Shown here: piece after piece, positions 17,881-27,295 of the stretch
Position numbering within the stretch: position 1 is the first letter of the stretch
How the letters are laid out: the number at the start of each line of letters is the position of its first letter
DNA from: Chitinophagaceae bacterium DXS
GTDB lineage: Bacteria > Bacteroidota > Bacteroidia > Chitinophagales > Chitinophagaceae
Reading direction: 5' to 3'
DNA: 64,000 nucleotides
Assembly (NCBI GenBank): GCA_030345135.1
Contig: CP128386.1
Location: forward strand, 6,493,623 to 6,557,622
Translations under genes and position numbers: made by a program
The notes under the pieces: generated by a model
The model's database searches: none
What the model was told of the DNA's origin: nothing
What the model saw: only the letters and a program-made list of their open reading frames with translations

Positions 17881-18270
17881 TAAGCTCAAGATATACCGCA
17901 CCATTTCCTCTGCATCAGGCACTGTAATATTGGGATGTGGTGTCATCGCTTTATTTCCCCAGGCGCCTGTTGCGCCGGTGATGATCTTATGTGCAAGGTT
18001 GTCCACATTACCACTCACATTGGAATATCTGTTGGCGATACTCATATAAGAAGGTCCTATGCTTGTATCATTTAGTTTGTGGCAGGTTAAACAATCGTAT
18101 TTGGAGATCAGGCTGGCTCCTCTACGATATTCACTGTCAACCATGTTGGCAGGATTGTTTACCAGGCTATCCGTCATCGGCGTTTTGCCGGAAGTATTTT
18201 TGGTTGTGGATGTTTGCTTGCAGGAGAGAATCATCAAGGTGGCGCATAAAAAAAAGGCAACGTATTTCAT
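17866..18270 (-). CDS. Lipoprotein cytochrome c (class I, mono-haem), second copy
   Basis: A 134-residue protein from the ATG at 18270 (a GTG two codons earlier is an alternative). A lipoprotein signal ends at LMILSC, followed by a Thr/Ser/Asn-rich linker and the haem motif CLTCH. The distal Met is probably in KAMTPHPNIT, and the C-terminus is DAEEMVRYILSLKPKG. It is clearly homologous to the gene at 17124 although the linkers differ. It lies in the same minus-strand series as the isomerase at 18363. Its last codons merge with the AAAGC repeat words. Confidence 0.92.
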   Translation of the reverse strand: MKYVAFFLCATLMILSCKQTSTTKNTSGKTPMTDSLVNNPANMVDSEYRRGASLISKYDCLTCHKLNDTSIGPSYMSIANRYSNVSGNVDNLAHKIITGATGAWGNKAMTPHPNITVPDAEEMVRYILSLKPKG

Positions 18271-18362
18271 ACACACCTATTTATGTTGAATAAATGGTTA
18301 CGAATAAGTTGCCTTTCTTTAAAAGTTCTACAGGGCAACCTATAGAACTTAGATAACATAAA

Positions 18363-19418
18363 TTATTCCAATCCGAGTACAGAACGGTTAAAAGCTTCAT
18401 TGCTGCCAGTGTTGGCAAAATCATCAAAAGCTTTTTCTGTTACGCGGATAATATGATCTTTAATAAATACAGAACCTTCTTTAGCGCCATCTTCAGGATG
18501 TTTCAATGCACATTCCCACTCCATAACTGCCCAGCCTTTGTAATCATAAGCGGTTAATTTGCTGAATACTGATTTAAAATCAACCTGCCCGTCGCCAAGA
18601 GAGCGGAAACGGCCAGCTCTTTCAACCCATCCGGAATAACCGCCGTATACACCTTGTTTACCAGTTGGATTAAATTCTGCATCTTTTACGTGGAACATCT
18701 TTATACGCTCGTGGTAGAAATCGATGTAAGTAAGATAATCCAGGCACTGCAATACAAAGTGAGATGGATCGTACAGCAAACATGCACGTGCGTGATTATC
18801 TACTTTTTCAAGGAAACGCTCGTAGCTAACGCCATCGTGCAGATCTTCACCCGGGTGTATCTCGTAGCAAAGATCAATGCCATTCTCGTCGAATGTATTT
18901 AAAATTGGAAGCCAGCGTTTTGCCAGTTCATTAAATCCGGTTTCCACCAGGCCTGCAGGTCGCTGGGGCCATGGATAAACAGTATGCCACAATAGTGCAC
19001 CGCTGAATGTTGCGCATGCATTCAATCCAAGATTTTGTGAAGCCTTCGCAGCATACTTTAGTTGCTGAACGGCCCACTCGGTTCTTGCTTTGGGATTGTT
19101 ATGATATTCGGCTGGCGCAAATCCATCAAACATAACATCATATGCAGGATGAACAGCCACCAACTGACCCTGGAGGTGCGTAGATAATTCGGTGATTTCA
19201 AGACCTGCTTCATTCACGATACCCTTTAGCTCATCTGCATAAGTTTTGCTCTCTGCAGCTTTTTGAAGATCAATCATTCTTGGATCCCAGGAAGGGATCT
19301 GAACACCTTTAAATCCAATGCTTTTAGACCATTCGCAAATGGATTTTAAAGAATTAAACGGAGCGGTATCTCCTAAAAACTGTGCAAGGAAAATACCCGG
19401 ACCTTTTATTGTAGTCAT
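18363..19418 (-). CDS. Sugar phosphate isomerase/epimerase (TIM barrel)
   Basis: A 351-residue, signal-less, probably cytoplasmic protein of the xylose-isomerase-like TIM-barrel superfamily. Candidate metal ligands sit in CYEIHPGEDLHDG, LLYDPSHFVLQ, FHVKDAEF and MEWECALKHP. Relatives act on sugar acids and 3-keto-sugars, often beside Gfo/Idh/MocA oxidoreductases. It follows such a gene (19573) by about 150 bases and precedes the cytochrome genes. The substrate is unknown; epimerisation or isomerisation of keto-sugars released by the pathway is a reasonable inference. Confidence 0.85.
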   Translation of the reverse strand: MTTIKGPGIFLAQFLGDTAPFNSLKSICEWSKSIGFKGVQIPSWDPRMIDLQKAAESKTYADELKGIVNEAGLEITELSTHLQGQLVAVHPAYDVMFDGFAPAEYHNNPKARTEWAVQQLKYAAKASQNLGLNACATFSGALLWHTVYPWPQRPAGLVETGFNELAKRWLPILNTFDENGIDLCYEIHPGEDLHDGVSYERFLEKVDNHARACLLYDPSHFVLQCLDYLTYIDFYHERIKMFHVKDAEFNPTGKQGVYGGYSGWVERAGRFRSLGDGQVDFKSVFSKLTAYDYKGWAVMEWECALKHPEDGAKEGSVFIKDHIIRVTEKAFDDFANTGSNEAFNRSVLGLE

Positions 19419-19424
19419 TGTGTT

Positions 19425-19575
19425 GAGCTTTCAGCTATCAGCTATCAGCTGTCAGCAATTTTCTGACGTACCGGTAGCTACAGCCATTGTTAACAAAATA
19501 ATTCTCTTTTGAAAATACAACGCAGGTGTGCCGTCAACGTCCAGCTAAAAGCTGATAGCTGACAGCTCATAGCTA
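19425..19575. repeat. Inverted AGCTGATAGCTGACAGC arms between two operon genes
   Basis: AGCTTTCAGCTATCAGCTAT-type words (19425-19457) face GCTGATAGCTGACAGCTCAT-type words (19542-19575) across an 84-base spacer. The TAG stop of the upstream oxidoreductase (CTA at 19573-19575) is part of the right arm, and the left arm begins 6 bases from the isomerase start. Confidence 0.88.
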
Positions 19576-20739
19576 AATCTCAAATTTTGTCCACTTAACA
19601 TCGCTCTTAGAAGATTCAACTACTTTATCAATGAAAGCCATTCCGAAAATGCCATCTTCAACGCGTGGGAAGTCAAGCATTTCTTCAGTTGGTTCACTGT
19701 TGGAAAGTTTTGCAGATAAAGTCTGAGCGAAGTTGTGATAGATATTGCCGAACGCTTCCAGGTATCCTTCAGGGTGTCCGCCCGGAGTGCGACAGTTTTT
19801 GGTTGCGAAAGGGCTCAGGTAGCTGTAACCGCCACCTGCGCGGAAGATTTGCGTTGGTTGATCAAGCCATTTAACCAATAAGGTATTGGGTTCCTGTTGA
19901 GCCCATTCCAATCCGCCTTTCTCACCATAGATGCGGATTTTCAGTGCGTTCTCTTCACCGGCTGCAACCTGGGATGCCATTAAGCAACCAGCTGCACCGT
20001 TGTCATATTTTAATAATACGTTCCCGTCATCATCCAGGTGTCTGCCTTCAACAAGTATATTAAGGTCAGCACAGATATGCGTAAGATTTAATCCTGTAAT
20101 ATATTTTGCAAGATGCGCTGCGTGAGTGCCTATATCGCCCATACAACCGCTTTTACCGCTCTTTTTGGGGTCTGTTCTCCATGCCGCCTGGGCGTTGCCT
20201 TCTCTTTCAGAAAGTTTGCTTAACCATCCTTGTGGGTATTCAACCCATATTTTTCTTACTTTTCCGATCGCTCCTTCTTTTACCATTTGTCTGGCCTGTT
20301 TAACCATTGGATAGCCGGAGTAGGTATGCGTAAGGCAAAGTGTAAGACCGGTTTCGTTTACTTTTTGTTGCAGTTGTTTTGCTTCATCAAGCGTAAATGT
20401 GATCGGTTTTTCAATCACTACATTAAAACCATGCTCAAGCGCCATCATTGCGGGAGCAAAGTGTGCAAAGTTTGGAGTTACAATGGTTACAAAATCAATA
20501 CGCTTGTCTTCAGGTAAAGCGCTTTCTTTTTTTATCATGTCCTCGTAGTTGGTATATGTTCTGTCTTCAGGAAGAAACAACATCTTACCCGAGTCGGCCG
20601 CAATTTCAGGGTTAATACTGAGAGCGCCGCAGCAAAGTTCAATAAGGCCATCCATGTTGGCAGCAAACCGGTGAATGGCACCAATAAAGGCGTCTTTCCC
20701 ACCACCTATCATGCCCATTCGCAATTTTCTGTTAAGCAT
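19573..20739 (-). CDS. Gfo/Idh/MocA family oxidoreductase (cytoplasmic)
   Basis: A 388-residue NAD(P)-dependent oxidoreductase with a Rossmann start MGMIGGGKDAFIGAIH and the family motif EKPITFTLDEA (Glu-Lys-Pro). The catalytic-region segment GKSGCMGDIGTHAAHLAKYI is also present. The ATG at 20739 (MLNRKLRMGMIGGG) is preferred over a TTG seven codons upstream. There is no signal peptide, unlike the paralogues at 33061 and 43634. It is the first gene of the minus-strand operon, divergent from the MFS gene at 20847, with which it shares a 107-base control region. It probably reduces or oxidises a 3-keto-sugar or related intermediate. Confidence 0.9.
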   Translation of the reverse strand: MLNRKLRMGMIGGGKDAFIGAIHRFAANMDGLIELCCGALSINPEIAADSGKMLFLPEDRTYTNYEDMIKKESALPEDKRIDFVTIVTPNFAHFAPAMMALEHGFNVVIEKPITFTLDEAKQLQQKVNETGLTLCLTHTYSGYPMVKQARQMVKEGAIGKVRKIWVEYPQGWLSKLSEREGNAQAAWRTDPKKSGKSGCMGDIGTHAAHLAKYITGLNLTHICADLNILVEGRHLDDDGNVLLKYDNGAAGCLMASQVAAGEENALKIRIYGEKGGLEWAQQEPNTLLVKWLDQPTQIFRAGGGYSYLSPFATKNCRTPGGHPEGYLEAFGNIYHNFAQTLSAKLSNSEPTEEMLDFPRVEDGIFGMAFIDKVVESSKSDVKWTKFEI

Positions 20740-20846
20740 CTTTGTAAATTTTTTTTTCAATAAGTGAAACTAAAAGTAAAAAAAAATTACATTTACCCTC
20801 ACTTGTCATCATAACAATTATTTTTAAAACAGCTAACCACTAACGT

Positions 20847-22151
20847 ATGAACGCCATTAACCGTAACCAGCTATTCGTTGCTAGTTGCCTAGCCTTGCTG
20901 GTAACATCTCTATCCTTCGGCATCAGGGCCGGATTATTAAGTACCTGGGGACAACAGTTTTCCTTAACACAAGAACAAATAGGTATTATAACAAGTACAG
21001 CCTTCTGGGGTTTCCCTTTGGCTATTGTTGTAGGAGGTATGGTTGTTGACGTAATTGGTATGAAAAGACTATTAGTAGCTGCCGGTGTATTTCACCTGCT
21101 GGGTATTATTCTTACAATTACCGCTTCGGGCTTCTGGTCTTTATTCATTTCAACATTGTTGATCGGTTTGGGTAACGGAACGGTTGAAGCAGCTTGTAAT
21201 CCTTTGGTAGCAAGCCTGTATCCTGAAAACAAAACTACCAAGCTCAATCACTTTCACCTGTGGTTCCCCGGTGGTATTGTAATTGGTACGCTGATCGTAA
21301 AATTCTTCGGCGCAGAAAACCTTACCAACTGGCAGGTACTTGTAGGTTTAATGCTTATTCCAACGGTATTATACTTATACTTGTTCAGTAAACTTACATT
21401 CCCTGTAACTGAAAGGGTTTCCAGTGGTGTTTCTACTTCTGAAATGTATAAAGCTTTATTGAGTCCATTATTTATAGTAATGATCATTCTGATGTTGGGT
21501 ACTGCTATTACAGAGTTGTTTACCGGACAATGGATTGATGTGTTGTTGAAAAATGTAACCGACAATGCTATCTTATTATTAACAATTGAAACTGGTGTAA
21601 TGGTGCTTGGGCGTGCATTCGCAGAACCTATTGTGCACAGGTTTTCACCAGCTGGTGTATTGTTAATGTCTGCAATATTTGCTGCATTGGGGCTGTATCT
21701 TTTAGGTCATTCTACCGGCAATACTTTATTTGTAGGTGCATTGGTGTTCGGTATCGGCGTTTGTTATTTCTGGCCAACGATGCTCGGCTTTGTGTCTGAA
21801 AATCTGCCTAAAACCGGTGCCGTCGGTATGAACTTTATGGGTGGTGCAGGTATGTTCGCCGTATCTATTTATATGATCTTCATGGGAGGTTATTATGACA
21901 AATTAATTGCCGGCAAACTTCCTTCAGGTGCAAGCATGGCTGAATACAATAGCGCTTCTGCAACGCCGGAAATGGCCAAAACATTAAATGAAGCAAGAGC
22001 TGCAGCTGGCCCGGAGATCATTAATGTAACACTTATTATTCCAATTGTATTAATAGTTGCATTTACATTCCTGTTCTTTTACATGAGAGGCAGAAAGAAA
22101 ACATCTTTGTCTGCCGCTGCCATAGCTAATGCAGAACAATCTATGCTATAA
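20847..22151 (+). CDS. MFS transporter, probable sugar or sugar-derivative importer
   Basis: A 434-residue protein with about 12 hydrophobic segments, the MFS-type GIRAGLLSTWGQQF first helix and a charged loop after helix 2 (DVIGMKRLL). It is divergent from the Gfo/Idh/MocA gene and precedes a Tat-exported isomerase and the GMC dehydrogenases. A likely role is import of a keto-sugar or a monosaccharide product into the cytoplasm. The substrate is not visible in the sequence. Confidence 0.85.
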   Translation: MNAINRNQLFVASCLALLVTSLSFGIRAGLLSTWGQQFSLTQEQIGIITSTAFWGFPLAIVVGGMVVDVIGMKRLLVAAGVFHLLGIILTITASGFWSLFISTLLIGLGNGTVEAACNPLVASLYPENKTTKLNHFHLWFPGGIVIGTLIVKFFGAENLTNWQVLVGLMLIPTVLYLYLFSKLTFPVTERVSSGVSTSEMYKALLSPLFIVMIILMLGTAITELFTGQWIDVLLKNVTDNAILLLTIETGVMVLGRAFAEPIVHRFSPAGVLLMSAIFAALGLYLLGHSTGNTLFVGALVFGIGVCYFWPTMLGFVSENLPKTGAVGMNFMGGAGMFAVSIYMIFMGGYYDKLIAGKLPSGASMAEYNSASATPEMAKTLNEARAAAGPEIINVTLIIPIVLIVAFTFLFFYMRGRKKTSLSAAAIANAEQSML

Positions 22152-22205
22152 GATTTAGTGTTGCACCTATCGGACAAAAGAAAATAATTTTAATAAAATT
22201 TAAAG

Positions 22206-22251
22206 GCAAGGCTTTATTGCATAACATTAGTTGTTATCTTTAAAGCCTTGC
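22206..22251 (+). promoter_or_regulatory. Inverted repeat before the exported isomerase
   Basis: GCAAGGCTTTA (22206-22216) and TAAAGCCTTGC (22241-22251) are perfect complements around a 24-base loop. They end 12 bases before the ATG at 22264 and have no T tract. This could be an operator or an mRNA structure affecting translation. Confidence 0.5.
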
Positions 22252-22263
22252 TTAAGGTATAAT

Positions 22264-23148
22264 ATGACGACCTATAAAAAAAACAGGCGTACTGTTCTGA
22301 AAAATTTGCTTGCCGGCTCAGCCATCGTTTCAACGTCTGGCGCATTGAGTGCATTTACCACTTTAAATACAAATAACTTGGCACTGAAAGGAAATATTAA
22401 TCATTCCGTTTGCAGATGGTGTTATGGTGATATTGCATTGGATGATCTGTGTAAAGCAGTAAAAGAAATTGGCTTTTCTGCGATTGACCTAGTTGGTCCC
22501 AAAGATTGGCCAACATTACAGAAATATGATATTTACAGCTCTATGTGTAATGGTGCTGAAATAAGCATTCCTGATGGGTTTAACCGTACGGAACATCATT
22601 CAACATTGATAAAAAATTATACCGATATAATTCCTTTGATGGTAAAGGCTGGTTACAAAGATGTGATTTGTTTCAGCGGCAACCGTAAAGGAATGGACGA
22701 AGAAACAGGTTTGAAAAATTGTGCAGAAGGTTTGAAAAAACTAATGCCGCTGGCTGAAAAAAATGGCATAACCATTCACATGGAATTGCTGAACAGCCGT
22801 GTGGATCATGGTGATTATATGTGCGATAAATCTGCATGGGGAATAGAATTGGTTAAACACGTAGGTAGTGAGAATTTCAAATTGTTGTACGACATCTACC
22901 ATATGCAGATTGACGAAGGAGATGTAATCAGAACTATTAAAAATAACCACCAGTATTTTGGTCATTACCATACAGGTGGTGTGCCCGGAAGAAATGAAAT
23001 AGATGAAAGCCAGGAATTGTTCTATCCCGCTATAATGAAAGCCATTGTTGCCACTGGCTTTAAAGGTTATGTTGCCCAGGAATTTATCCCCGCTGCAAAA
23101 GATAAACTGGCATCACTTAAGAAAGCGGTTGAATTGTGTGATGTATAA
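22264..23148 (+). CDS. Sugar isomerase/hydroxypyruvate isomerase-like protein with Tat-type signal
   Basis: A 294-residue protein from the ATG at 22264. It starts with a twin-arginine-like signal (KKNRRTVLKNLLAGSA) and then an AP-endonuclease-2-type TIM barrel. Probable metal ligands are in IHMELLNSRVDHGDY, LLYDIYHMQIDEGD and FGHYHTGGVPGRNEI, the pattern of hydroxypyruvate isomerase relatives. Export suggests it acts in the periplasm on products of the flavoprotein dehydrogenases encoded downstream. A TTG further upstream (22231) lies inside the inverted repeat and is unlikely. Confidence 0.85.
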   Translation: MTTYKKNRRTVLKNLLAGSAIVSTSGALSAFTTLNTNNLALKGNINHSVCRWCYGDIALDDLCKAVKEIGFSAIDLVGPKDWPTLQKYDIYSSMCNGAEISIPDGFNRTEHHSTLIKNYTDIIPLMVKAGYKDVICFSGNRKGMDEETGLKNCAEGLKKLMPLAEKNGITIHMELLNSRVDHGDYMCDKSAWGIELVKHVGSENFKLLYDIYHMQIDEGDVIRTIKNNHQYFGHYHTGGVPGRNEIDESQELFYPAIMKAIVATGFKGYVAQEFIPAAKDKLASLKKAVELCDV

Positions 23149-23462
23149 GCTGTTTGTAATTCAAGTTCATTTTAGTAAGAAGTTATATTTAAATCAAGAC
23201 TGCGGCTAACTGCTTATTTTTTGAAGCAGTCTGTTTGAATGCTGGCTTTTTAAGTTGAATTAGTAATCATCCGGTCTTAACACACTTTCGCAACGGTTTT
23301 TATTTGCCCGAAAAACAGGATTTTAAAAATGAAATACCTGATCGGTATTTTAAGGATATTTATATAGCTGTAAGGTTGCTAAACGCTATCAGGCACCTTG
23401 AATCCGGTTGCGCCGGAAGCTATTTTTTATTTATAACTAGCTTGTAACAAAAAACACCACTT
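23149..23462 (+). promoter_or_regulatory. Leader region of the first GMC gene with three hairpins
   Basis: No gene is seen. It contains AGACTGC/GCAGTCT (23198-23204 and 23226-23232). A perfect AAATACC-TGATC-GGTATTT hairpin (23332-23350) could be an operator. A short GC stem TCCGG/CCGGA (23403-23417) is followed by TATTTTTTAT, which resembles a weak terminator or attenuator before the ATG at 23463. Confidence 0.4.
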
Positions 23463-25148
23463 ATGGCAGACAATGTTTTTGATGCTATTGTAATTGGCTC
23501 AGGTATCAGTGGCGGTTGGGCCGCTAAAGAGCTAACCGAAAAGGGCCTTAAAGTAATCATGCTGGAGCGTGGCCGTAACATTGAACACGTAAAAGACTAT
23601 GTAAACGCCAACAAAGCTCCCTGGGAGTTTCCGCACAGAGGATCTAAAACACAGGAAATGATCAAGGACTATCCTGTGCTGAACAGGGATTACCCGCTTA
23701 ATGAAACCAACCTTGATTACTGGGTTAATGAAAAAGAATCTCCTTATACTGAAGTAAAACGTTTCGACTGGTTCCGTGGTTATCATGTTGGTGGACGCTC
23801 CCTGATGTGGGGCCGCCAGAGCTACCGTTGGAGCGATCACGACTTTGAAGCAAACGCCAAAGATGGTATTGCAATTGACTGGCCTGTGCGTTATGCTGAA
23901 ATTGCTCCGTGGTATGATTATGCGGAGAAATTCGCAGGCATCAGCGGTAACCGGGATGGGCTGGAAGTATTGCCTGACGGACAGTTTCTGCCAGCTATGG
24001 AAATGAACTGCGTTGAAAAAGATGTTGCTGCACGCCTGAAAGATTTTTACAAAGGACAGCGTCACGTTATAATGGGACGTACTGCAAACATCACACAGCC
24101 AAAACCAGAGCAAGGCAGAACAAACTGCCAGTATAGAAATAAATGCTGGTTAGGTTGTCCTTTTGGTGCTTATTTCAGCACACAATCCGCAACATTACCT
24201 GCGGCTATGAAGACAGGTAATTTAACGCTTCGCCCATGGAGTATTGTTACAAAAATCCTTTACGATAAAAACACCAAAAAGGCTACCGGTGTTGAAGTGC
24301 TGGATGCAGAAACCAACAAAACATACGAATACAAAGCCAAGATCATATTCCTGAATGCTTCTTCTTTAAACAGTGCGTGGATCCTAATGAACTCAGCAAC
24401 TGATGTATGGCCTGACGGCTTAGGTAGCAGCAGCGGAGAATTGGGACACAACGTAATGGATCATCACCTGGGTGTTGGTGCATCTGGTCATGTAGAAGGT
24501 TATGAGGATAAATATTATTTCGGCCGCCGTGCTAATGGTATTTATATCCCACGTTACCGCAACTTTGGAAGTGATAAAAGAGATTATATCCGTGGTTTTG
24601 GATACCAGGGCGGCGCGAGCAGACAGGGCTATAACCGCTCATTGGAAGAATTGAGCATTGGTGCAGAGTATAAAGACGCGCTGAGCGAACCAGGAAGATG
24701 GACAATGAACATCGGCGGTTTCGGCGAAATCTTGCCTTACCACGAAAACAAGGTTACGCTGGATAAGAACAAGAAAGATAAATGGGGATTGAACGTACTT
24801 TCTTTTGACGCTGAGTGGAAAGAAAATGAGAAGAAAATGCGCGTTGACATGTTGAATGACGCTATTGAAATGTTAACCAGCGCGGGTGTTAAAGATGTAA
24901 AAGGCCGTGATGGCGATGGTACGATCGGTCGTGGTATTCACGAAATGGGTACTGCACGTATGGGTAAAGATCCTAAGACTTCTGTTGTAAATAAATATAA
25001 CCAGATCTGGGATGCACCTAACGTGTTTGTAACTGATGGTTCTTTCATGACTTCAGCAAGCTGCGTGAATCCGTCATTAACTTATATGGCGTTCACTGCA
25101 CGTGCTGCAGACTATGCAGTTAGTGAATTGAAAAAAGGAAATCTATAA
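23463..25148 (+). CDS. GMC-family FAD-dependent sugar dehydrogenase, paralogue 1
   Basis: A 561-residue flavoprotein with the FAD-binding AIVIGSGISGGWAAKEL near the N-terminus. Cys222, Cys228 and Cys232 (C-x5-C-x3-C, followed by PFGAYFS) match the 3Fe-4S ligands of FAD-dependent glucose dehydrogenase. A C-terminal GMC domain has the active-site His in IHEMGTARMG and Asn in CVNPSLTYMA. There is no signal peptide, so export would be by hitchhiking on the Tat-signal subunit encoded at 31840. The likely reaction is oxidation of a glycoside (C3 position in related glucoside 3-dehydrogenases). It is closest to paralogue 4. Confidence 0.92.
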   Translation: MADNVFDAIVIGSGISGGWAAKELTEKGLKVIMLERGRNIEHVKDYVNANKAPWEFPHRGSKTQEMIKDYPVLNRDYPLNETNLDYWVNEKESPYTEVKRFDWFRGYHVGGRSLMWGRQSYRWSDHDFEANAKDGIAIDWPVRYAEIAPWYDYAEKFAGISGNRDGLEVLPDGQFLPAMEMNCVEKDVAARLKDFYKGQRHVIMGRTANITQPKPEQGRTNCQYRNKCWLGCPFGAYFSTQSATLPAAMKTGNLTLRPWSIVTKILYDKNTKKATGVEVLDAETNKTYEYKAKIIFLNASSLNSAWILMNSATDVWPDGLGSSSGELGHNVMDHHLGVGASGHVEGYEDKYYFGRRANGIYIPRYRNFGSDKRDYIRGFGYQGGASRQGYNRSLEELSIGAEYKDALSEPGRWTMNIGGFGEILPYHENKVTLDKNKKDKWGLNVLSFDAEWKENEKKMRVDMLNDAIEMLTSAGVKDVKGRDGDGTIGRGIHEMGTARMGKDPKTSVVNKYNQIWDAPNVFVTDGSFMTSASCVNPSLTYMAFTARAADYAVSELKKGNL

Positions 25149-25347
25149 AAGCTGTGAGCTGTCAGCTATCAGCTATGAGCTGTTGGCTGACAGCAATATT
25201 TATTATTTCTTAAGCACAGGAATTACTTAGAAGAAACACAGAACCAAAACTAACTGCAACTTTAAAATAAGGATTGCCGGAAATTAATCAGCCTATTTAA
25301 AATTAAAAGGCTCAAAGCTGAAAGCTAATAGCTGACAGCTGATAGCT
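25149..25347. repeat. Inverted AGCTGACAGC arms between GMC genes 1 and 2
   Basis: AGCTGTGAGCTGTCAGCTAT-type words directly follow the stop of GMC 1 (25149-25196). The complement (AGCTGAAAGCTAATAGCTGA and onward) ends 4 bases before the GMC 2 start (25312-25346). The central spacer includes CCTATTTAAAATTAAA, also found before GMC 4. Confidence 0.88.
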
Positions 25348-25350
25348 CCC

Positions 25351-27084
25351 ATGCCACAAGACTCAGTACATATCAATATTAATTCAGGAGGTGTTGAAAA
25401 AAACACTTTCGATGCAATTGTTATCGGTTCCGGTATCAGTGGCGGTTGGGCTGCAAAAGAGTTGTGTGATAAAGGATTAAAAACGCTTATAGTAGAGCGC
25501 GGTCGCGATGTAGTTCATTTAAAAGATTATCCCACAGCAACAAAAGCACCCTGGGATTTTCCGCATCGCGGAAGAGAGAAGTTAAGTGTGCTCGATGAAA
25601 ATCCTGTTGTAAAAAAATGCTACGCTTTTTCAGAAGCTACAGAACACTTCTTTGTAAAAGATAAGGAACATCCTTACATACAGGAAAAGCCATTTGACTG
25701 GATCAGAGGTTACCAGGTAGGCGGTAAATCATTGTTATGGGCAAGGCAAACCCAACGCTGGAGCAGGTATGATTTTGAAGGTCCGGCGCGCGATGGCTTT
25801 GCTGTAGACTGGCCCATACGTTACCAGGATCTCGCACCATGGTACTCGCATGTTGAATCATTTGCAGGCATCAGCGGTAACAGGGATGGCGTGGATACAT
25901 TACCGGATGGAGAGTTTTTACCGGCCTGGGAAATGAATTGTGTGGAGAAGGAGATCAGTAATAGAATAATGGCCCACTACAAAGATCGACATGTTGTACA
26001 GGGAAGGTGCGCTCATTTAACAAAGCCCAATCCCATACATCTGCAACAGGGCCGCAACCAATGCCAGGCAAGAAGCTTATGCGAAAGAGGATGTCCGTTT
26101 GGAGGCTATTTCAGTTCAAACTCATCCACTGTTCAATGGGCCCAAAAAACTGGCCGACTAACGCTTAAAACAAACGCAGTGGTGCACTCCGTTATCTACG
26201 ATGATAAGAAAGGAAAAGCAACCGGCGTAAGAATAATTGATGCGGATACAAAAAAGGCAACAGAATATTTTGCCAACATCATTTTTGTAAATGCAGCCTG
26301 CTTAAACAGCAATCTTATTTTGCTTAATTCCGTTTCATCACGTTTTCCAAACGGGTTAGGTAATGATAATGGACTATTGGGAAAATATGTGGCCTTTCAT
26401 AACTACAGAGGAAGTGTGAGTGCATCATACGATGGCCCCATGGACAAATACTATTACGGCAGAAGGCCAACACAGCCAATGATGCCGAATTTCAGGAACG
26501 TGACCAAACAGGAAACAGATTTTCTGCGCGGATACATGGTTTTCTTTGGTGCAGGCCGGGGAAGAGGTCGTGCAGCAGATGATGGAAGTGAGATAGGAGC
26601 ATCATACAAAGAAGCGATCAGTGAGGTTGGTGACTGGGGCGTGCACGCGATTATGCAGGGAGAGACAATTCCCAAAGAGTCAAATCATGTCCGGTTAAGC
26701 TCCGACAAAAAAGACGCCTGGGGGATACCTCAATTGGTGGTTTCGGTTGACTATGATGACAATGATGAAAAGTCTTTCAAAGATTTTTTACAACAGGCAA
26801 GTGAAATGCTGGATAAAGCCGGATGTAAGAATATTAATCAAGGAGATAGTAAACAAGCACCAGGACTGGATATTCATGAGATGGGTGGCGTAAGAATGGG
26901 AAGAGACCCGAAGACATCATTGCTAAATGGATGGAACCAGTTTCACAATTGTAAAAATGTTTTTGTAACGGATGGAGCATGCATGACAAGTACCAGCACG
27001 CAAAACCCATCCCTTACATTTATGGCGCTTACAGCACGCGCAGCAAGTTATGCAGCGGAAGAGCTGAAGAAAGGAAATTTATAG
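25351..27084 (+). CDS. GMC-family FAD-dependent sugar dehydrogenase, paralogue 2
   Basis: A 577-residue flavoprotein with FAD motif AIVIGSGISGGWAAKELC (about residues 22-39) and Fe-S cysteines 238, 244 and 248 (C-x5-C-x3-C before PFGGYFS). The C-terminal active site has IHEMGGVRMG and TQNPSLTFMA, so both catalytic-type residues (His, Asn) are kept. The N-terminal MPQDSVHININSGGV is shared with paralogue 3 and absent from paralogues 1 and 4. There is no signal peptide. It probably partners with the subunit-3 protein at 31840 and delivers electrons to a cytochrome c. Confidence 0.92.
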   Translation: MPQDSVHININSGGVEKNTFDAIVIGSGISGGWAAKELCDKGLKTLIVERGRDVVHLKDYPTATKAPWDFPHRGREKLSVLDENPVVKKCYAFSEATEHFFVKDKEHPYIQEKPFDWIRGYQVGGKSLLWARQTQRWSRYDFEGPARDGFAVDWPIRYQDLAPWYSHVESFAGISGNRDGVDTLPDGEFLPAWEMNCVEKEISNRIMAHYKDRHVVQGRCAHLTKPNPIHLQQGRNQCQARSLCERGCPFGGYFSSNSSTVQWAQKTGRLTLKTNAVVHSVIYDDKKGKATGVRIIDADTKKATEYFANIIFVNAACLNSNLILLNSVSSRFPNGLGNDNGLLGKYVAFHNYRGSVSASYDGPMDKYYYGRRPTQPMMPNFRNVTKQETDFLRGYMVFFGAGRGRGRAADDGSEIGASYKEAISEVGDWGVHAIMQGETIPKESNHVRLSSDKKDAWGIPQLVVSVDYDDNDEKSFKDFLQQASEMLDKAGCKNINQGDSKQAPGLDIHEMGGVRMGRDPKTSLLNGWNQFHNCKNVFVTDGACMTSTSTQNPSLTFMALTARAASYAAEELKKGNL

Positions 27085-27293
27085 CTGTGAGCTTTTAGCT
27101 TTCAGCTATCAGCCGGGCTTAGTTTTTTGGCAGATTGATTTTAGTCAGAAAGTGATCAAAATGAAACTTGTACTTTGGAACGCAGTATAAAATAATTATA
27201 AAAGGGCGAAATGCTCAGTATATCAGATTTGAGACAATTGTCGCGGGTAAAGATGCACAAATGCTGATAGCTGAAAGCTGATAGCTCACAGCC
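27082..27293. repeat. Inverted AGCTGATAGC arms between GMC genes 2 and 3
   Basis: The TAG stop of GMC 2 (27082-27084) opens the first arm (TAGCTGTGAGCTTTTAGC and onward to about 27114). The complement (GCTGATAGCTGAAAGCTGAT and onward) occupies 27263-27293 and ends just before the ATG at 27296. Confidence 0.87.
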
Positions 27294-27295
27294 AT

